A stretch of 64,000 bases of DNA from Rhizobacter terrae (GTDB lineage: Bacteria; Pseudomonadota; Gammaproteobacteria; Burkholderiales; Burkholderiaceae_C), in the NCBI RefSeq assembly GCF_003852895.1, contig NZ_QUSW01000006.1, positions 248,001 through 312,000 of the forward strand. The letters are read 5' to 3'. The position numbers were made by a program, and so were the translations under genes. The notes under the pieces were generated by a model. It saw only the letters and a list, made by a program, of their open reading frames with translations. It made no database searches and was not told the DNA's origin. Positions 1 to 7,642 of this stretch are shown in pieces. Each line of letters starts with the position of its first letter. Position 1 is the first letter of the stretch.

Positions 1-375
1 CGAGCCGTGCAGCCGCACCCCCGAACGGCTGACGCGGTGCAGCAGGCGGTTCAGGTGCTCCGGCGCCACGGGCTTGAGCAGGTAGTCCACCGCCCCCAGG
101 CGCAGCGCCTTGAGCGAGCTTTCCAGGTCACCCTGCCCGGTCACGAAGACGATCTCGGTGTTCTCGCCCATCACTTCATCGTCGTAGAGCGCGAAGCCGC
201 TGCCGTCGGGCAGGTGCAGGTCCAGCAGCACCAGGTCGGGCTTTCGCAGGGCCATCTGCCGGCGAGCATCGCGAAGGCTGCCCGCCGTCGACACGGTGAA
301 GCCCGCATCGGCGATCAGCATGGCCATGGTCTCGGCTGCATCGCGCTCGTCGTCCACTACCAGCACATGTTGCAT
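1..375 (-). CDS. NtrC-type response regulator, receiver domain only (cut by window edge)
   Basis: Only the first 125 codons are visible; the gene runs off the left edge. They form a receiver domain with the N-terminal VVDDE acidic pocket, the phosphoacceptor Asp near residue 52 (VLLDLHLPDGSG) and the conserved Lys near residue 101 (DYLLKPV). The receiver closely resembles that of the complete sigma-54 activator at 61041-62420 (shared TAGSLRDAR and LPDGSG), so the missing part is probably an AAA+ and a DNA-binding domain; that is inference. Start ATG at 375 (M-Q-H-V-L-V-V-D-D). Confidence 0.8.
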   Translation of the reverse strand, partial: MQHVLVVDDERDAAETMAMLIADAGFTVSTAGSLRDARRQMALRKPDLVLLDLHLPDGSGFALYDDEVMGENTEIVFVTGQGDLESSLKALRLGAVDYLLKPVAPEHLNRLLHRVSRSGVRLHGS

Positions 376-422
376 TGCATGACTCCTCGGTTTCGTTCAC
401 TGCTTCCCTGCGCCGGCTCGGG

Positions 423-1628
423 CTACCGGTCGAACTTGATCTTGTCGGCGCGCACCTTGGTGCCGCCATCAGCCAGACTGCCGCTGACCTTCACGGCGGC
501 GCCCGGCACCAGCATCGACGGGCTGCCGCTTCGGAAGGACGTGCCCGGGTCGAAGACGACGGTGTTGCCGCGCAGCACGAAGCTGTGCGTGGCCGCATCC
601 ACCGACTGCACGGCGCCTTCCAGCGTCACCTTCGCGTCTTCGCCGGGCGCCCGGTATTCCACGCTGCCGGCCACCAGCACGCCGTCGATCACCTGGCCTG
701 TCACGAGCACGCGCACGCCGTTGCGAAGCTGGCCGCTGGTGCCTCCGGTGAAGAGCACCGCCGCGCCGGCCGCATTCACCGGCATGCCGTTGAGCTTGAA
801 ACGCTCGATGCCGTGGTAGGCCGACACCAGCCCGTCGACCTCGGCCGACGGCGTGTCGGGAATGGCCCGCGTGCCCGCGGTCGCATGCAGCAGTTCCCAG
901 GTGCCGCCCTTGCCAGCCGCGGTGCGCACGCTGAGCTTGAGCAGTGCGCCATCGAACAGCGGCGGCAACTCGGCATCGTCCAGCGCGGCATAGCTGATGC
1001 GCGCGTTGCCGATGCTGAAGGTGCGGCGGGCCTCGTCCAGTCCGCTCACGATGCCGCGCAGCTTGTAGCTTGGCGCCTGCGCCGCCACGTCGATGCGCGT
1101 GGCGTCGTAGCGCCCCGTGGCCTCATCGAGCAGTGCGTGCACTTCCAGCACAAGGCCGCGCCTGAGCCCCGCCATCACGGCATCCGGGTCGAAGGCCGTG
1201 GACGGTCCCACCGCCACCGTCTGGCCCAGCACCGTGATCGTCGAGGCCTTGATGTCGATGCGCTCCAGAGGCCCGCGGATGGCACTGGCGAACACCACCT
1301 TCTGCGCCTTCGCGCTGCTGACGCCGGTGGCCGCGTCGGTGGTGATCTCGCCGGCCTGCACGTCCAGCGACATGCCCAGCTTGAGATCGCCTCGGTAGTG
1401 CAGCCCGCCCTCGTCGTCGAGAACCAGGGCACGCGTCTCGTCGAAGTGCACACCGTTGAGCACGATGGAGCCGAAGCCGGACAGCCGGCCGCGGGCGTAC
1501 GACGACGTGGGCGCGCCGGTGCCGCCGCTGTCCACGCCGCCCGCGCAGGCCCAGGCCGCGCAGCAGATGGCGAGCAGCCCGGCCGCCATGCGCATGGCGG
1601 CACGCAGCGGGGTCTTGATGGGTGTCAT
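423..1628 (-). CDS. DUF5666-domain secreted/lipid-anchored protein
   Basis: 401 residues. The N-terminus has a basic stretch then a hydrophobic segment with cysteines (LLAICCAAWACAGG), a signal peptide that may be a lipobox. The rest is repeated short beta modules of the type G-x-V-x-x-(V/L)D....F-x-(I/L)....V (for example LSGFGSIVLNGVHF, LERIDIKASTITVLGQTV), typical of DUF5666, a family of unknown function. Start chosen at ATG 1628, behind AGGAGACC at normal spacing; a longer in-frame extension lies inside the upstream gene. It overlaps the stop of the DUF6502 gene by 4 bp, so the two are probably translationally coupled. Confidence 0.8.
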   Translation of the reverse strand: MTPIKTPLRAAMRMAAGLLAICCAAWACAGGVDSGGTGAPTSSYARGRLSGFGSIVLNGVHFDETRALVLDDEGGLHYRGDLKLGMSLDVQAGEITTDAATGVSSAKAQKVVFASAIRGPLERIDIKASTITVLGQTVAVGPSTAFDPDAVMAGLRRGLVLEVHALLDEATGRYDATRIDVAAQAPSYKLRGIVSGLDEARRTFSIGNARISYAALDDAELPPLFDGALLKLSVRTAAGKGGTWELLHATAGTRAIPDTPSAEVDGLVSAYHGIERFKLNGMPVNAAGAAVLFTGGTSGQLRNGVRVLVTGQVIDGVLVAGSVEYRAPGEDAKVTLEGAVQSVDAATHSFVLRGNTVVFDPGTSFRSGSPSMLVPGAAVKVSGSLADGGTKVRADKIKFDR

Positions 1629-2554
1629 GTCGGTCTCCTGTGGCGGGTCGCCGGCCCGTCGTGTTCTTCGTTCGCAGCGCCTGGAACGGTGGCCTGGCCT
1701 TGTGCTGGCGCCATCGGCGCGCTGTAGGCGTACATGCCCACGCGCAGCCGCTCGCGGCGTGGCCGGTCGAGGGCTTCGTCTTCGTCGATCATCTGCTGCA
1801 CCACCGGCGCCAGCGTCTTGAGCACGGCCTGCCACTGCTGCCGCACGACGGGCTGCAGCCGTTCGATGGATTCGGGCGACAGCTCGTCGGCGAACAGCGC
1901 CTGCTCCAGGTGGCGTGGCCCGCTCTCGCGCGATTCGGCGCCCCTCACGTTGCTCACCGCCGCCTGCAGGTGGTCGCCGACGTTGGCGGCGAGGAAGCCG
2001 AGCATCCGCTGCTGGTCGTCATGCGGCACGAAGGTGTCGCGCAGCAGCACGACGGTGTCGCGCCGCTCATCGTGGCTGGCCAGGCCCAGGCGGCCCAGTT
2101 CGTCGAGGAGCGTGCGTGGGTGGACGTCCTGCGTGACGGCACGCGCCAGCGACTGGAAGCTGGGCGCCTTGCCCGTGCGGGGCAGCTCGCGCAGCGCTTC
2201 ACCGTCGCGCCGGTAGGCCGGATCGCTCAGCCAGCGAGTGAAGAGCTGGGTCGCCAGCGAACGCCGCGGTGCATCGGGCTGCGGGTTGCGCATCAGGCGC
2301 GACACCTCGCGCCGCGTCAGCCCCGTGGCTGCGCTCATGCGGCTCACGGCGCGCAGCGGCAAGGTGTCGGCGTGCGCGGCGCGGGCCGCGTCCACGAAGG
2401 CGCTGCGCATCAGTTCGTCGAGGTCGCCATGGCGAAGGCCGTGGGCCACGGCCAGTTGCGCCAGCGGCGCCATGACTGCGCGGCAAGCCTGCAGCAACCC
2501 GGCCATGGCCTGGTCGGCGCCATCCTGATCGACGGACGACGGGACGGCGCTCAT
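1625..2554 (-). CDS. DUF6502 family protein, probable helix-turn-helix regulator
   Basis: 309 residues, cytoplasmic, no signal peptide. The N-terminal third contains a helical segment (SRMSAATGLTRREVSRLMR, near residues 80-98) that reads like a winged-helix/HTH. The remainder is helical, with no catalytic motif I recognise. DUF6502 genes are commonly found beside DUF5666 genes in Burkholderiales; the job is unknown, and regulation or assembly of the partner is inference. Start ATG 2554 follows GGGAGAT at 7 bp; a further upstream ATG at 2581 has no such signal. Confidence 0.75.
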   Translation of the reverse strand: MSAVPSSVDQDGADQAMAGLLQACRAVMAPLAQLAVAHGLRHGDLDELMRSAFVDAARAAHADTLPLRAVSRMSAATGLTRREVSRLMRNPQPDAPRRSLATQLFTRWLSDPAYRRDGEALRELPRTGKAPSFQSLARAVTQDVHPRTLLDELGRLGLASHDERRDTVVLLRDTFVPHDDQQRMLGFLAANVGDHLQAAVSNVRGAESRESGPRHLEQALFADELSPESIERLQPVVRQQWQAVLKTLAPVVQQMIDEDEALDRPRRERLRVGMYAYSAPMAPAQGQATVPGAANEEHDGPATRHRRPT

Positions 2555-2647
2555 CGTGCGATCTCCCTGGCGAGGGGACATGAATGTGCGATCTGCACAT
2601 TTCCGGCCGGGCGAGCGTGATGGCGTGCGTGCATCTGGAAGCCTCGC

Positions 2648-4888
2648 TCAGTCCAGGGCGTCGGCCGTGGGGGCCAGCAGCGCGATCAACTCGTCCACGT
2701 CCACCGGTTTCACCAGATGCTGCTCGAAGCCTGCATCCACGCTGCGCTGCCGATCACTCTGCTGGCTGTAGCCGGTGAGGGCGATGAAGCGGCAGGGATG
2801 GCCCGCCAGCCGCTCGCGCAGCCGCACCGCCAGCTCGTAGCCGTCGATCACCGGCAGGCCGATGTCCAGCACGGCCACGTCGGGCTTGAAACTGTCCACC
2901 AGTTGAAGGGCCGCCGCCGGGTCCATGGCCACGCGCACTTCATGCCCGATCGAACTCACGGCCAGCGCCAGCATCTCGACGGCGTCGGCGTTGTCGTCCA
3001 CCAGCAGCACGCGGGTGCCGCCATCTGCCGCAGCCGGCATGGAGAGCATGCGCGACGACGGCGTGGGCGCGACGTCCACGGTGTTCAAGGGCAGCTGCAC
3101 GATGAACTCGCTGCCGTGTCCCAGCCCTTCGCTGCGCACCGACACCCGGCCACCATGCAGGTGCACCAGGCTCTTGACCAGCGCCAGCCCGATGCCCAGG
3201 CCGCCTTCCGCACGGTCCTTGCCGCGCTCGCCCTGCACGAAGAGGTCGAACACCCGGCCGAGCATGTGCGGCGCGATGCCGATGCCGTTGTCGCGCACCG
3301 AGATGACCACGCCGCGCCCATCGCGCCGCGCGCGCAGCGCCAGTTCACCGCCTTCGGGTGTGTAGCGCGCAGCGTTGGTCAGCAGGTTGGACACCACCTG
3401 CGCCAGCCTCACCGCATCGCCCACCCAGGCCACCGGCGGGTCGGGCAGGCGCACGCTCAGGCGGTGCCGGCGCTTCTCGATGAGCGGGCTGGCCATCTCG
3501 ACCGCGCGCGTCAGCACCTCGCCGATGTCCGCGCGTTCCTTGCGCAGCTCGATCTTGCCGCGCGTGATCTTGGAGACATCCAGCAGGTCGTCCACCAGCC
3601 GGATGAGGTGGTCCACCTGCCGCTGGATGACGTCCTGCTCGCGCAGCGTTTCGGAACCGTCGCGCATGCGCATGAGCCGCAAGGTGGTGACGATGGGCGC
3701 GAGCGGGTTGCGCAGCTCGTGGCCCAGCATGGCGAGGAACTCGTCCTTCGCGCGGTTGGCCGCGGCCAGCTCGCGCAGGAGCCGGGCGCGTTCATCGTTG
3801 GCCCGGTCGAGCACCTCGCGGGCCTGCTGCTGCTCGGTCACGTCACGGGTGAAGCAGCGGGTGAACTGCAGCTGGCCGTCCTCCATCACCGGCGTGGTGT
3901 GCACGAGCACGTGCCTGAAGGTGCCGTCCTTGCAGCGCAGCTTCACCGCCTCGTTGTAGAGCGTCTCGCCGGCGCGCATGCGCTCGGCGATGTGCCGGCC
4001 TTGCTCCGGGTCCGCATGGAAGCGCCACCAGGGCTGGTCGATGACCTCTTCGCGCGTGAGTCCGAGCAGTTCCAGTTCGGCGCGGTTGGCCCACGCCACC
4101 CGGCCGTCCGGTCCGATGCGGCTCAAGCCTTCGGCGGCGTTGTCCAGGAAGTCCGCCAGCTCTTTCTCGCGCATGCGCAGGGTCGCCTCGGCGCGGGTGC
4201 GCTTGTCCATCTCGGCGTCGAGCACGTCGGACTTCTGCTGCAGTTGCGTCAGCACCAGGTCGCGCTCGGCGTTGCTCACGCCATTGACGCGCGTCGGGGA
4301 CGACAGCACGTGCGTGTGAGAGGTGCACACGCGATGACAAGCCAGCCGGTCTTCGTCGCGCGTGAACAAGTTCAACGGGTAGGCACAGTACAGCGAGAAG
4401 GCCTGCTGGGTCGACAAGATGTTCCACAACTCTTCCAGGCGGATGGCGGCAGCCTGCTGGCCGCGCTCGCACAGCAAGGCCACCATCTCGCCGAAGGCTC
4501 GCACCGAGCGTGCCCCGTCGCGCGAGGCGCGCTTGAGCACGCCGCCCACCACCTCGATGAACAGGTCTTCGTCGGGCCAGCCTGCACGCATGAATTGGTG
4601 CAGGGTCTCTTCGGCATCGAGCGCGATGAGCTCGCCGGGAAACCAGTGCTCGGCGCCCACTGCGTCACGTGCGCCTTGCAGTCGCCGGTCAAGGCCTTGC
4701 CGATGCAGCGGCGTGGCGATCACCACGCCCGCGTCGCCGCGGCGCAGCGCGCCATCCATGAAGTCGGCGACCTCGTCCAGCAAGGCCTCGTCGTCCTTGT
4801 AGAACTGGACAAAGTGATGGCCAGGCTTGCCGCTGTCTGCCTGCGTGACCTTGGTCGTCTGCACTCGCATCTCCAGACTCGCGCTCAC
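2648..4888 (-). CDS. MEDS-PAS hybrid sensor histidine kinase with C-terminal receiver
   Basis: 746 residues, no membrane span, so a cytoplasmic sensor. Domains in order: MEDS sensor (about 20-190, opening GHHFVQFYKDDEALLDEV; the family includes DcmR and archaeal sensors), coiled coil, PAS (about 245-360, DFLDNAAEGLSRIGPDGRV), HisKA with phosphoacceptor His in FLAMLGHELRNPLAPI, HATPase (NLLTNAARYT; GLGIGLALVKSLV), and a receiver with Asp in VAVLDIGLPVIDGYE and Lys in HLVKPVD. Start is GTG 4888 or ATG 4870; neither has a strong ribosome site. A -24/-12 element lies at 4919-4932 on the same strand. The ligand is unknown. Confidence 0.88.
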   Translation of the reverse strand: MSASLEMRVQTTKVTQADSGKPGHHFVQFYKDDEALLDEVADFMDGALRRGDAGVVIATPLHRQGLDRRLQGARDAVGAEHWFPGELIALDAEETLHQFMRAGWPDEDLFIEVVGGVLKRASRDGARSVRAFGEMVALLCERGQQAAAIRLEELWNILSTQQAFSLYCAYPLNLFTRDEDRLACHRVCTSHTHVLSSPTRVNGVSNAERDLVLTQLQQKSDVLDAEMDKRTRAEATLRMREKELADFLDNAAEGLSRIGPDGRVAWANRAELELLGLTREEVIDQPWWRFHADPEQGRHIAERMRAGETLYNEAVKLRCKDGTFRHVLVHTTPVMEDGQLQFTRCFTRDVTEQQQAREVLDRANDERARLLRELAAANRAKDEFLAMLGHELRNPLAPIVTTLRLMRMRDGSETLREQDVIQRQVDHLIRLVDDLLDVSKITRGKIELRKERADIGEVLTRAVEMASPLIEKRRHRLSVRLPDPPVAWVGDAVRLAQVVSNLLTNAARYTPEGGELALRARRDGRGVVISVRDNGIGIAPHMLGRVFDLFVQGERGKDRAEGGLGIGLALVKSLVHLHGGRVSVRSEGLGHGSEFIVQLPLNTVDVAPTPSSRMLSMPAAADGGTRVLLVDDNADAVEMLALAVSSIGHEVRVAMDPAAALQLVDSFKPDVAVLDIGLPVIDGYELAVRLRERLAGHPCRFIALTGYSQQSDRQRSVDAGFEQHLVKPVDVDELIALLAPTADALD

Positions 4889-4918
4889 CGGTGGCCAGCT
4901 GCGATTCGGTCAAATCCG

Positions 4919-4932
4919 GCAATCGGCATGCC
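4919..4932 (-). promoter_or_regulatory. Sigma-54 type -24/-12 element
   Basis: On the minus strand reads GGCAT-GCCGA-TTGC. Predicted start of transcription is near 4908, leaving a leader of 20-40 bases before the MEDS kinase. Confidence 0.55.
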
Positions 4933-5094
4933 CAGACCGTATAGGACTTACACGGTGGACGCGGCCTGTAGGCCGAACCTCACAAGCGATCGGGGACCGC
5001 ACCGACCACTGCATCAGCGACCGCTGGCAGCCTCGGACCACGCGGCGGGCGAGCATGTGGCGCCATGTGTTGGCTACAACAAGGAGTTCGAACC

Positions 5095-5568
5095 ATGACC
5101 CGCAAAATCATCACGCTATCCCTGCTCGCCTCGTCGCTGGCGCTCACCGTGGGCTGTTCCTCGGTGCCCAGCGAGCCCAACTACGGCGCAGTGGGCTCGT
5201 CGCCGAGCTATTCCACCTCCGGCACCTATGACAGCGTCCAGTACGGCTACGTGCGCAACATCCAGCAGCTGGACACGTCGCGCCGCAGCTCCGGTGCGGG
5301 CGCGCTGCTGGGCGCGGTGATCGGCGGCGTGGTGGGCAACCAGGTGGGCGCCGGCACGGGCCGCGCCGTGGCGACGGCCGCCGGCGCGGTGGGCGGCGCC
5401 GTGATCGGCAACAAGATCGAAGACCGCGGGCGCCAGCCGTCGTCGTACTACCAAGTGGATGTCCGCCTGGACAACGGCGACTTCCGCACCTTCGACTATG
5501 CGGACCTCAGCGGGTTGCGCGTGGGTGACCGGGTGCGCGTGCAGGATAACCAGCTCCAACGCTGGTGA
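5095..5568 (+). CDS. Glycine-zipper 2TM outer-membrane lipoprotein
   Basis: 157 residues. The signal peptide ends in a lipobox (LALTVGC, Cys near residue 19), so the product is probably a lipoprotein. The middle (about 65-105) is a glycine zipper: GALLGAVIGGVVGNQVGAGTG followed by AGAVGGAVIGNKIED, as in the 17-kDa antigen/SlyB-like family. The C-terminus (YYQVDVRLDNGDFRTF...VGDRVRVQDNQL) is the small beta domain often found after such zippers. Start ATG 5095 is behind AAGGAG. Role is envelope integrity by family; no partner is visible. Confidence 0.85.
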   Translation: MTRKIITLSLLASSLALTVGCSSVPSEPNYGAVGSSPSYSTSGTYDSVQYGYVRNIQQLDTSRRSSGAGALLGAVIGGVVGNQVGAGTGRAVATAAGAVGGAVIGNKIEDRGRQPSSYYQVDVRLDNGDFRTFDYADLSGLRVGDRVRVQDNQLQRW

Positions 5569-5573
5569 CATAG

Positions 5574-5708
5574 AGTCCCCCCAGTCGCTGCGCTCCTGCC
5601 CCAGGGGCCACGCAGGGCCCCTTCGTGGCCCTTGGGCGCCACCCTGCGGACCGGCGAAGCCGGATCCGCGGGCGTGGCTTGAGGGGCGCTTCGCTGCGCT
5701 TGCTAGAT
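5574..5708. repeat. REP-like GC-rich extragenic element with nested palindromes
   Basis: The stretch between two genes holds a stem of about 10 bp around 5646-5669 (GCGGACCGGC, loop GAA, then GCCGGATCCGC with one bulged base). Its ends resemble each other: TCGCTGCGCTCCTGC near the left and GCTTCGCTGCGCTTGC near the right. Such elements are scattered through related genomes, but only one copy is in this window, so the class is inferred. Confidence 0.4.
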
Positions 5709-5716
5709 GCGCTTGA

Positions 5717-6085
5717 TCAGCAAGGACGACGCGTGCTGTTCGATGCGGTCAGATTCCCCGCCGCGCCATTGCGGCTCTCGTAGATCTGCCGCACGCACTG
5801 CGCGCGGTCGCTGCGGTCATTGCTGTTGATGCACTGCTTGTAGGCCGACGGCATGTTGCCGTGCATGCCGTCGTTCACGCGTGCGACGGAGCGTGCGCGG
5901 TGGCTGCGCTGGATCGGCTGATCCGAGCCTGTGCCTGACGCGCTGCTGTAGTTCGTGCGGTCGCAATCCACACTGCGATCACCCGATGGCGAAGGGTTGT
6001 CGCCGGTGGCACCTTGAGCCAGCGCGCCACCCGTCAAGGCACATGCGCAGCACAGCGCAGCAAGCAGCCTGGAAGTCGTTGCCAT
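5717..6085 (-). CDS. Small secreted protein of unknown function
   Basis: 122 residues. A cleavable signal peptide is clear (RLLAALCCACALTGGALAQG). The mature part is hydrophilic with four cysteines (VDCDR, KQCIN, AQCVR and the last residue), suggesting disulfides in the periplasm. I recognise no family. Start ATG 6085 is behind GGAGAG. A -24/-12 element at 6124-6137 on the same strand gives a leader of about 28 bases, which excludes a TTG start at 6127. Confidence 0.72.
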   Translation of the reverse strand: MATTSRLLAALCCACALTGGALAQGATGDNPSPSGDRSVDCDRTNYSSASGTGSDQPIQRSHRARSVARVNDGMHGNMPSAYKQCINSNDRSDRAQCVRQIYESRNGAAGNLTASNSTRRPC

Positions 6086-6123
6086 GGTCTTCTCTCCTTG
6101 TGGTTGAGGATGAAGACAGGGTG

Positions 6124-6137
6124 GCAACCCTCATGCC
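6124..6137 (-). promoter_or_regulatory. Sigma-54 type -24/-12 element
   Basis: Minus-strand GGCAT-GAGGG-TTGC, 39 bp upstream of the secreted-protein gene at 5717-6085. Confidence 0.55.
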
Positions 6138-6153
6138 GCTTGGCTGGCGCGGT

Positions 6154-6477
6154 TCAGCGTTTGAGGTGCCGTTCGAGCTCGGCCTTGGTCATGCGCGAGC
6201 GGCCCTTGAGGCCTTTCTCCTGCGCCTCGTGGTAGAGCTGCTCGTAGGTCCGGCCGCCTTCACCCGAGTGCGAGTGCAACCCGCCGCGGCGCGATGCGGG
6301 CATGTCTTGCACCGAGCTGCGGCTGGCCTCCTTGGCTTCGCCGTGCTGCGCGCGTTCCTTGTTCACCGTGCGTGCGGCAATTTCTTCGGCAAGGTCCTCA
6401 CCTTTGCCGCGCGACTCCAGGCTGTCGCGGATGTGCTCGTACTGTCGTTCGCGCTTGGGGCTCCATGCTTTGGGCAT
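6154..6477 (-). CDS. Small basic 'plasmid stabilization'-type protein
   Basis: 107 residues, strongly charged. It opens MPKAWSPKRERQYEHIRDSL and closes with TYEQLYHEAQEKGLKGRSR then MTKAELERHL, a short SAP/Rho-N-like helical motif. Proteins of this shape are widely labelled plasmid stabilization proteins in Burkholderiales, but I know of no experimental basis for that label. No toxin or antitoxin partner is adjacent. Start ATG 6477. Confidence 0.7.
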   Translation of the reverse strand: MPKAWSPKRERQYEHIRDSLESRGKGEDLAEEIAARTVNKERAQHGEAKEASRSSVQDMPASRRGGLHSHSGEGGRTYEQLYHEAQEKGLKGRSRMTKAELERHLKR

Positions 6478-6496
6478 CGTTGCGGCTCCTTCGATG

Positions 6497-6691
6497 TCAA
6501 TGGATGGTGGGCTGGTCCATCACCGGCGTGGGCACCACTGGCGGCTCGCGGACCGGCACCGGGTTGGTCGCCGGCGACGGCGGATCCTTCACGTCAGGCG
6601 GATCGACGTCGGGGCCGGGCGGCTTGGGTGGCGGCACCGGAGGTGTCGGCGTGTGCTGCGGCTCGGGGGTCTGGTGGGCCAGGACGGTCAC
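6497..6691 (-). CDS. Possible short proline-rich protein
   Basis: 64 codons from a GTG at 6691. Almost entirely proline, aspartate, valine and threonine (TPTPPVPPPKPPGPDVDPPD), so disordered. No ribosome site is convincing and no homologue comes to mind. It lies directly upstream of, and on the same strand as, the small basic protein at 6154-6477, and a degenerate -24/-12 site (GGAGC-GCGCC-TTGC, 6731-6744 minus) is near. It may be only a leader region with an accidental frame. Confidence 0.3.
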   Translation of the reverse strand: MTVLAHQTPEPQHTPTPPVPPPKPPGPDVDPPDVKDPPSPATNPVPVREPPVVPTPVMDQPTIH

Positions 6692-6801
6692 GGGTCGACT
6701 CTGAGTTGGAGTGAGGTTGCGCTTGCCGCTGCAAGGCGCGCTCCCGCGTCCGGTTCCGGGACGCGGGCATGTCCAGCCGGTGAACACCCCGCCCCTGAAA
6801 T

Positions 6802-6832
6802 GCAAAGAGCCGCGCAGTGCGCGGCTCTTTGC
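6802..6832. terminator. Perfect 14-bp hairpin
   Basis: GCAAAGAGCCGCGC, loop AGT, then its exact complement. There is no following U-run on either strand, so termination is plausible but not certain. The gene-free stretch 6692-7270 holds this hairpin, the degenerate site at 6731-6744 and the element at 7220-7233; I see nothing else in it. Confidence 0.5.
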
Positions 6833-7219
6833 CTGAAGAAATACCGTCTCGAGCCCGCATCGCCCAATGAGTCGGGAGGAAGGGGGGAGGAGCGAAGCAG
6901 TTGAATGCCCGAGCCGGAAAAACTGGTGGAGCCTCTACCGCCATGCGTCTTCAGACACAACGCGCTGAAAGCTCCTTGATGCATTGAACAGCAAATGCTG
7001 TACCAGCCGCGCGAGGGTGAGTCCCTGCTGCTCAATGCATGAGCAGTGACAGCTCAACTCTCCTATGAAAATGGGCCTTCGACACGATGGACTGCCTGTT
7101 GAAAGCCATCATTAACAACCCGGAAATTCTTGGAAAGTCCGTAATTCTGAGATGCAAGCTTTACCGGTGAAACTGCCATGGACCGTGTCGCACCGGGGAA
7201 CATGTGTGCCATTACACCC

Positions 7220-7233
7220 GGCATCCGATTTGC
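7220..7233 (+). promoter_or_regulatory. Sigma-54 type -24/-12 element
   Basis: GGCAT-CCGAT-TTGC; predicted transcript start near 7244, leaving a short leader with a good ribosome site before the receiver gene at 7271. Confidence 0.6.
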
Positions 7234-7270
7234 AGAACATCCCTACGTTTGCAGGAATCCGGAGACAAGA

Positions 7271-7642
7271 ATGATGAGCAAGGCCAAGCGGGTGATGCTG
7301 GTGGATGACAACATGGACGCTGCCGAATCACTGGCCCAGTTGCTGGCCCTGTCCGGCCACGACGCGCGCACGGCCGGCGATGGCAACCAGGCGCTGAGCC
7401 TGGCGCGCGAGTTCCACCCCGACGTGGTCTTCTGCGACCTGGGACTGCCCGGGATGAACGGCTACGAAGTGGCCAAGGAACTGCGCTCCTTGCCCTTCGG
7501 CCGCGAGATGGTGTTGGCCGCCCTCACCGGCTACGGCCAACCCAGCGACCGTGAGAAATCGGCCGAGGCCGGCTTCGATGCCCACCTGGTGAAACCGGTG
7601 GACCCTTCGGTGATCGAGAGCTTCCTCGACGACTACGCCTGA
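7271..7642 (+). CDS. Single-domain response regulator (CheY-like)
   Basis: 123 residues, only a receiver: acidic pocket VDDN, phosphoacceptor Asp in VVFCDLGLPGMNGYE, Thr in ALTGYG, Lys in HLVKPVD. The GYGQPSDREKSAEAGFDAHLVK stretch is of the kind found on receivers attached to hybrid kinases in this window. No output domain. GGAG at 7261 serves either ATG 7271 or 7274. The gene ends 10 bp inside the convergent kinase gene at 7633-8937, so the two probably work together; that is inference. Confidence 0.85.
   Translation: MMSKAKRVMLVDDNMDAAESLAQLLALSGHDARTAGDGNQALSLAREFHPDVVFCDLGLPGMNGYEVAKELRSLPFGREMVLAALTGYGQPSDREKSAEAGFDAHLVKPVDPSVIESFLDDYA

Noticed and set aside
2717-5098. 793-codon open frame antisense to the MEDS kinase
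   Set aside because: GC-driven shadow; the minus strand holds a complete multidomain kinase.
6802-6832. Perfect hairpin as part of a tRNA or small RNA
   Set aside because: No cloverleaf arms or CCA-end context around it; simple inverted repeat only.
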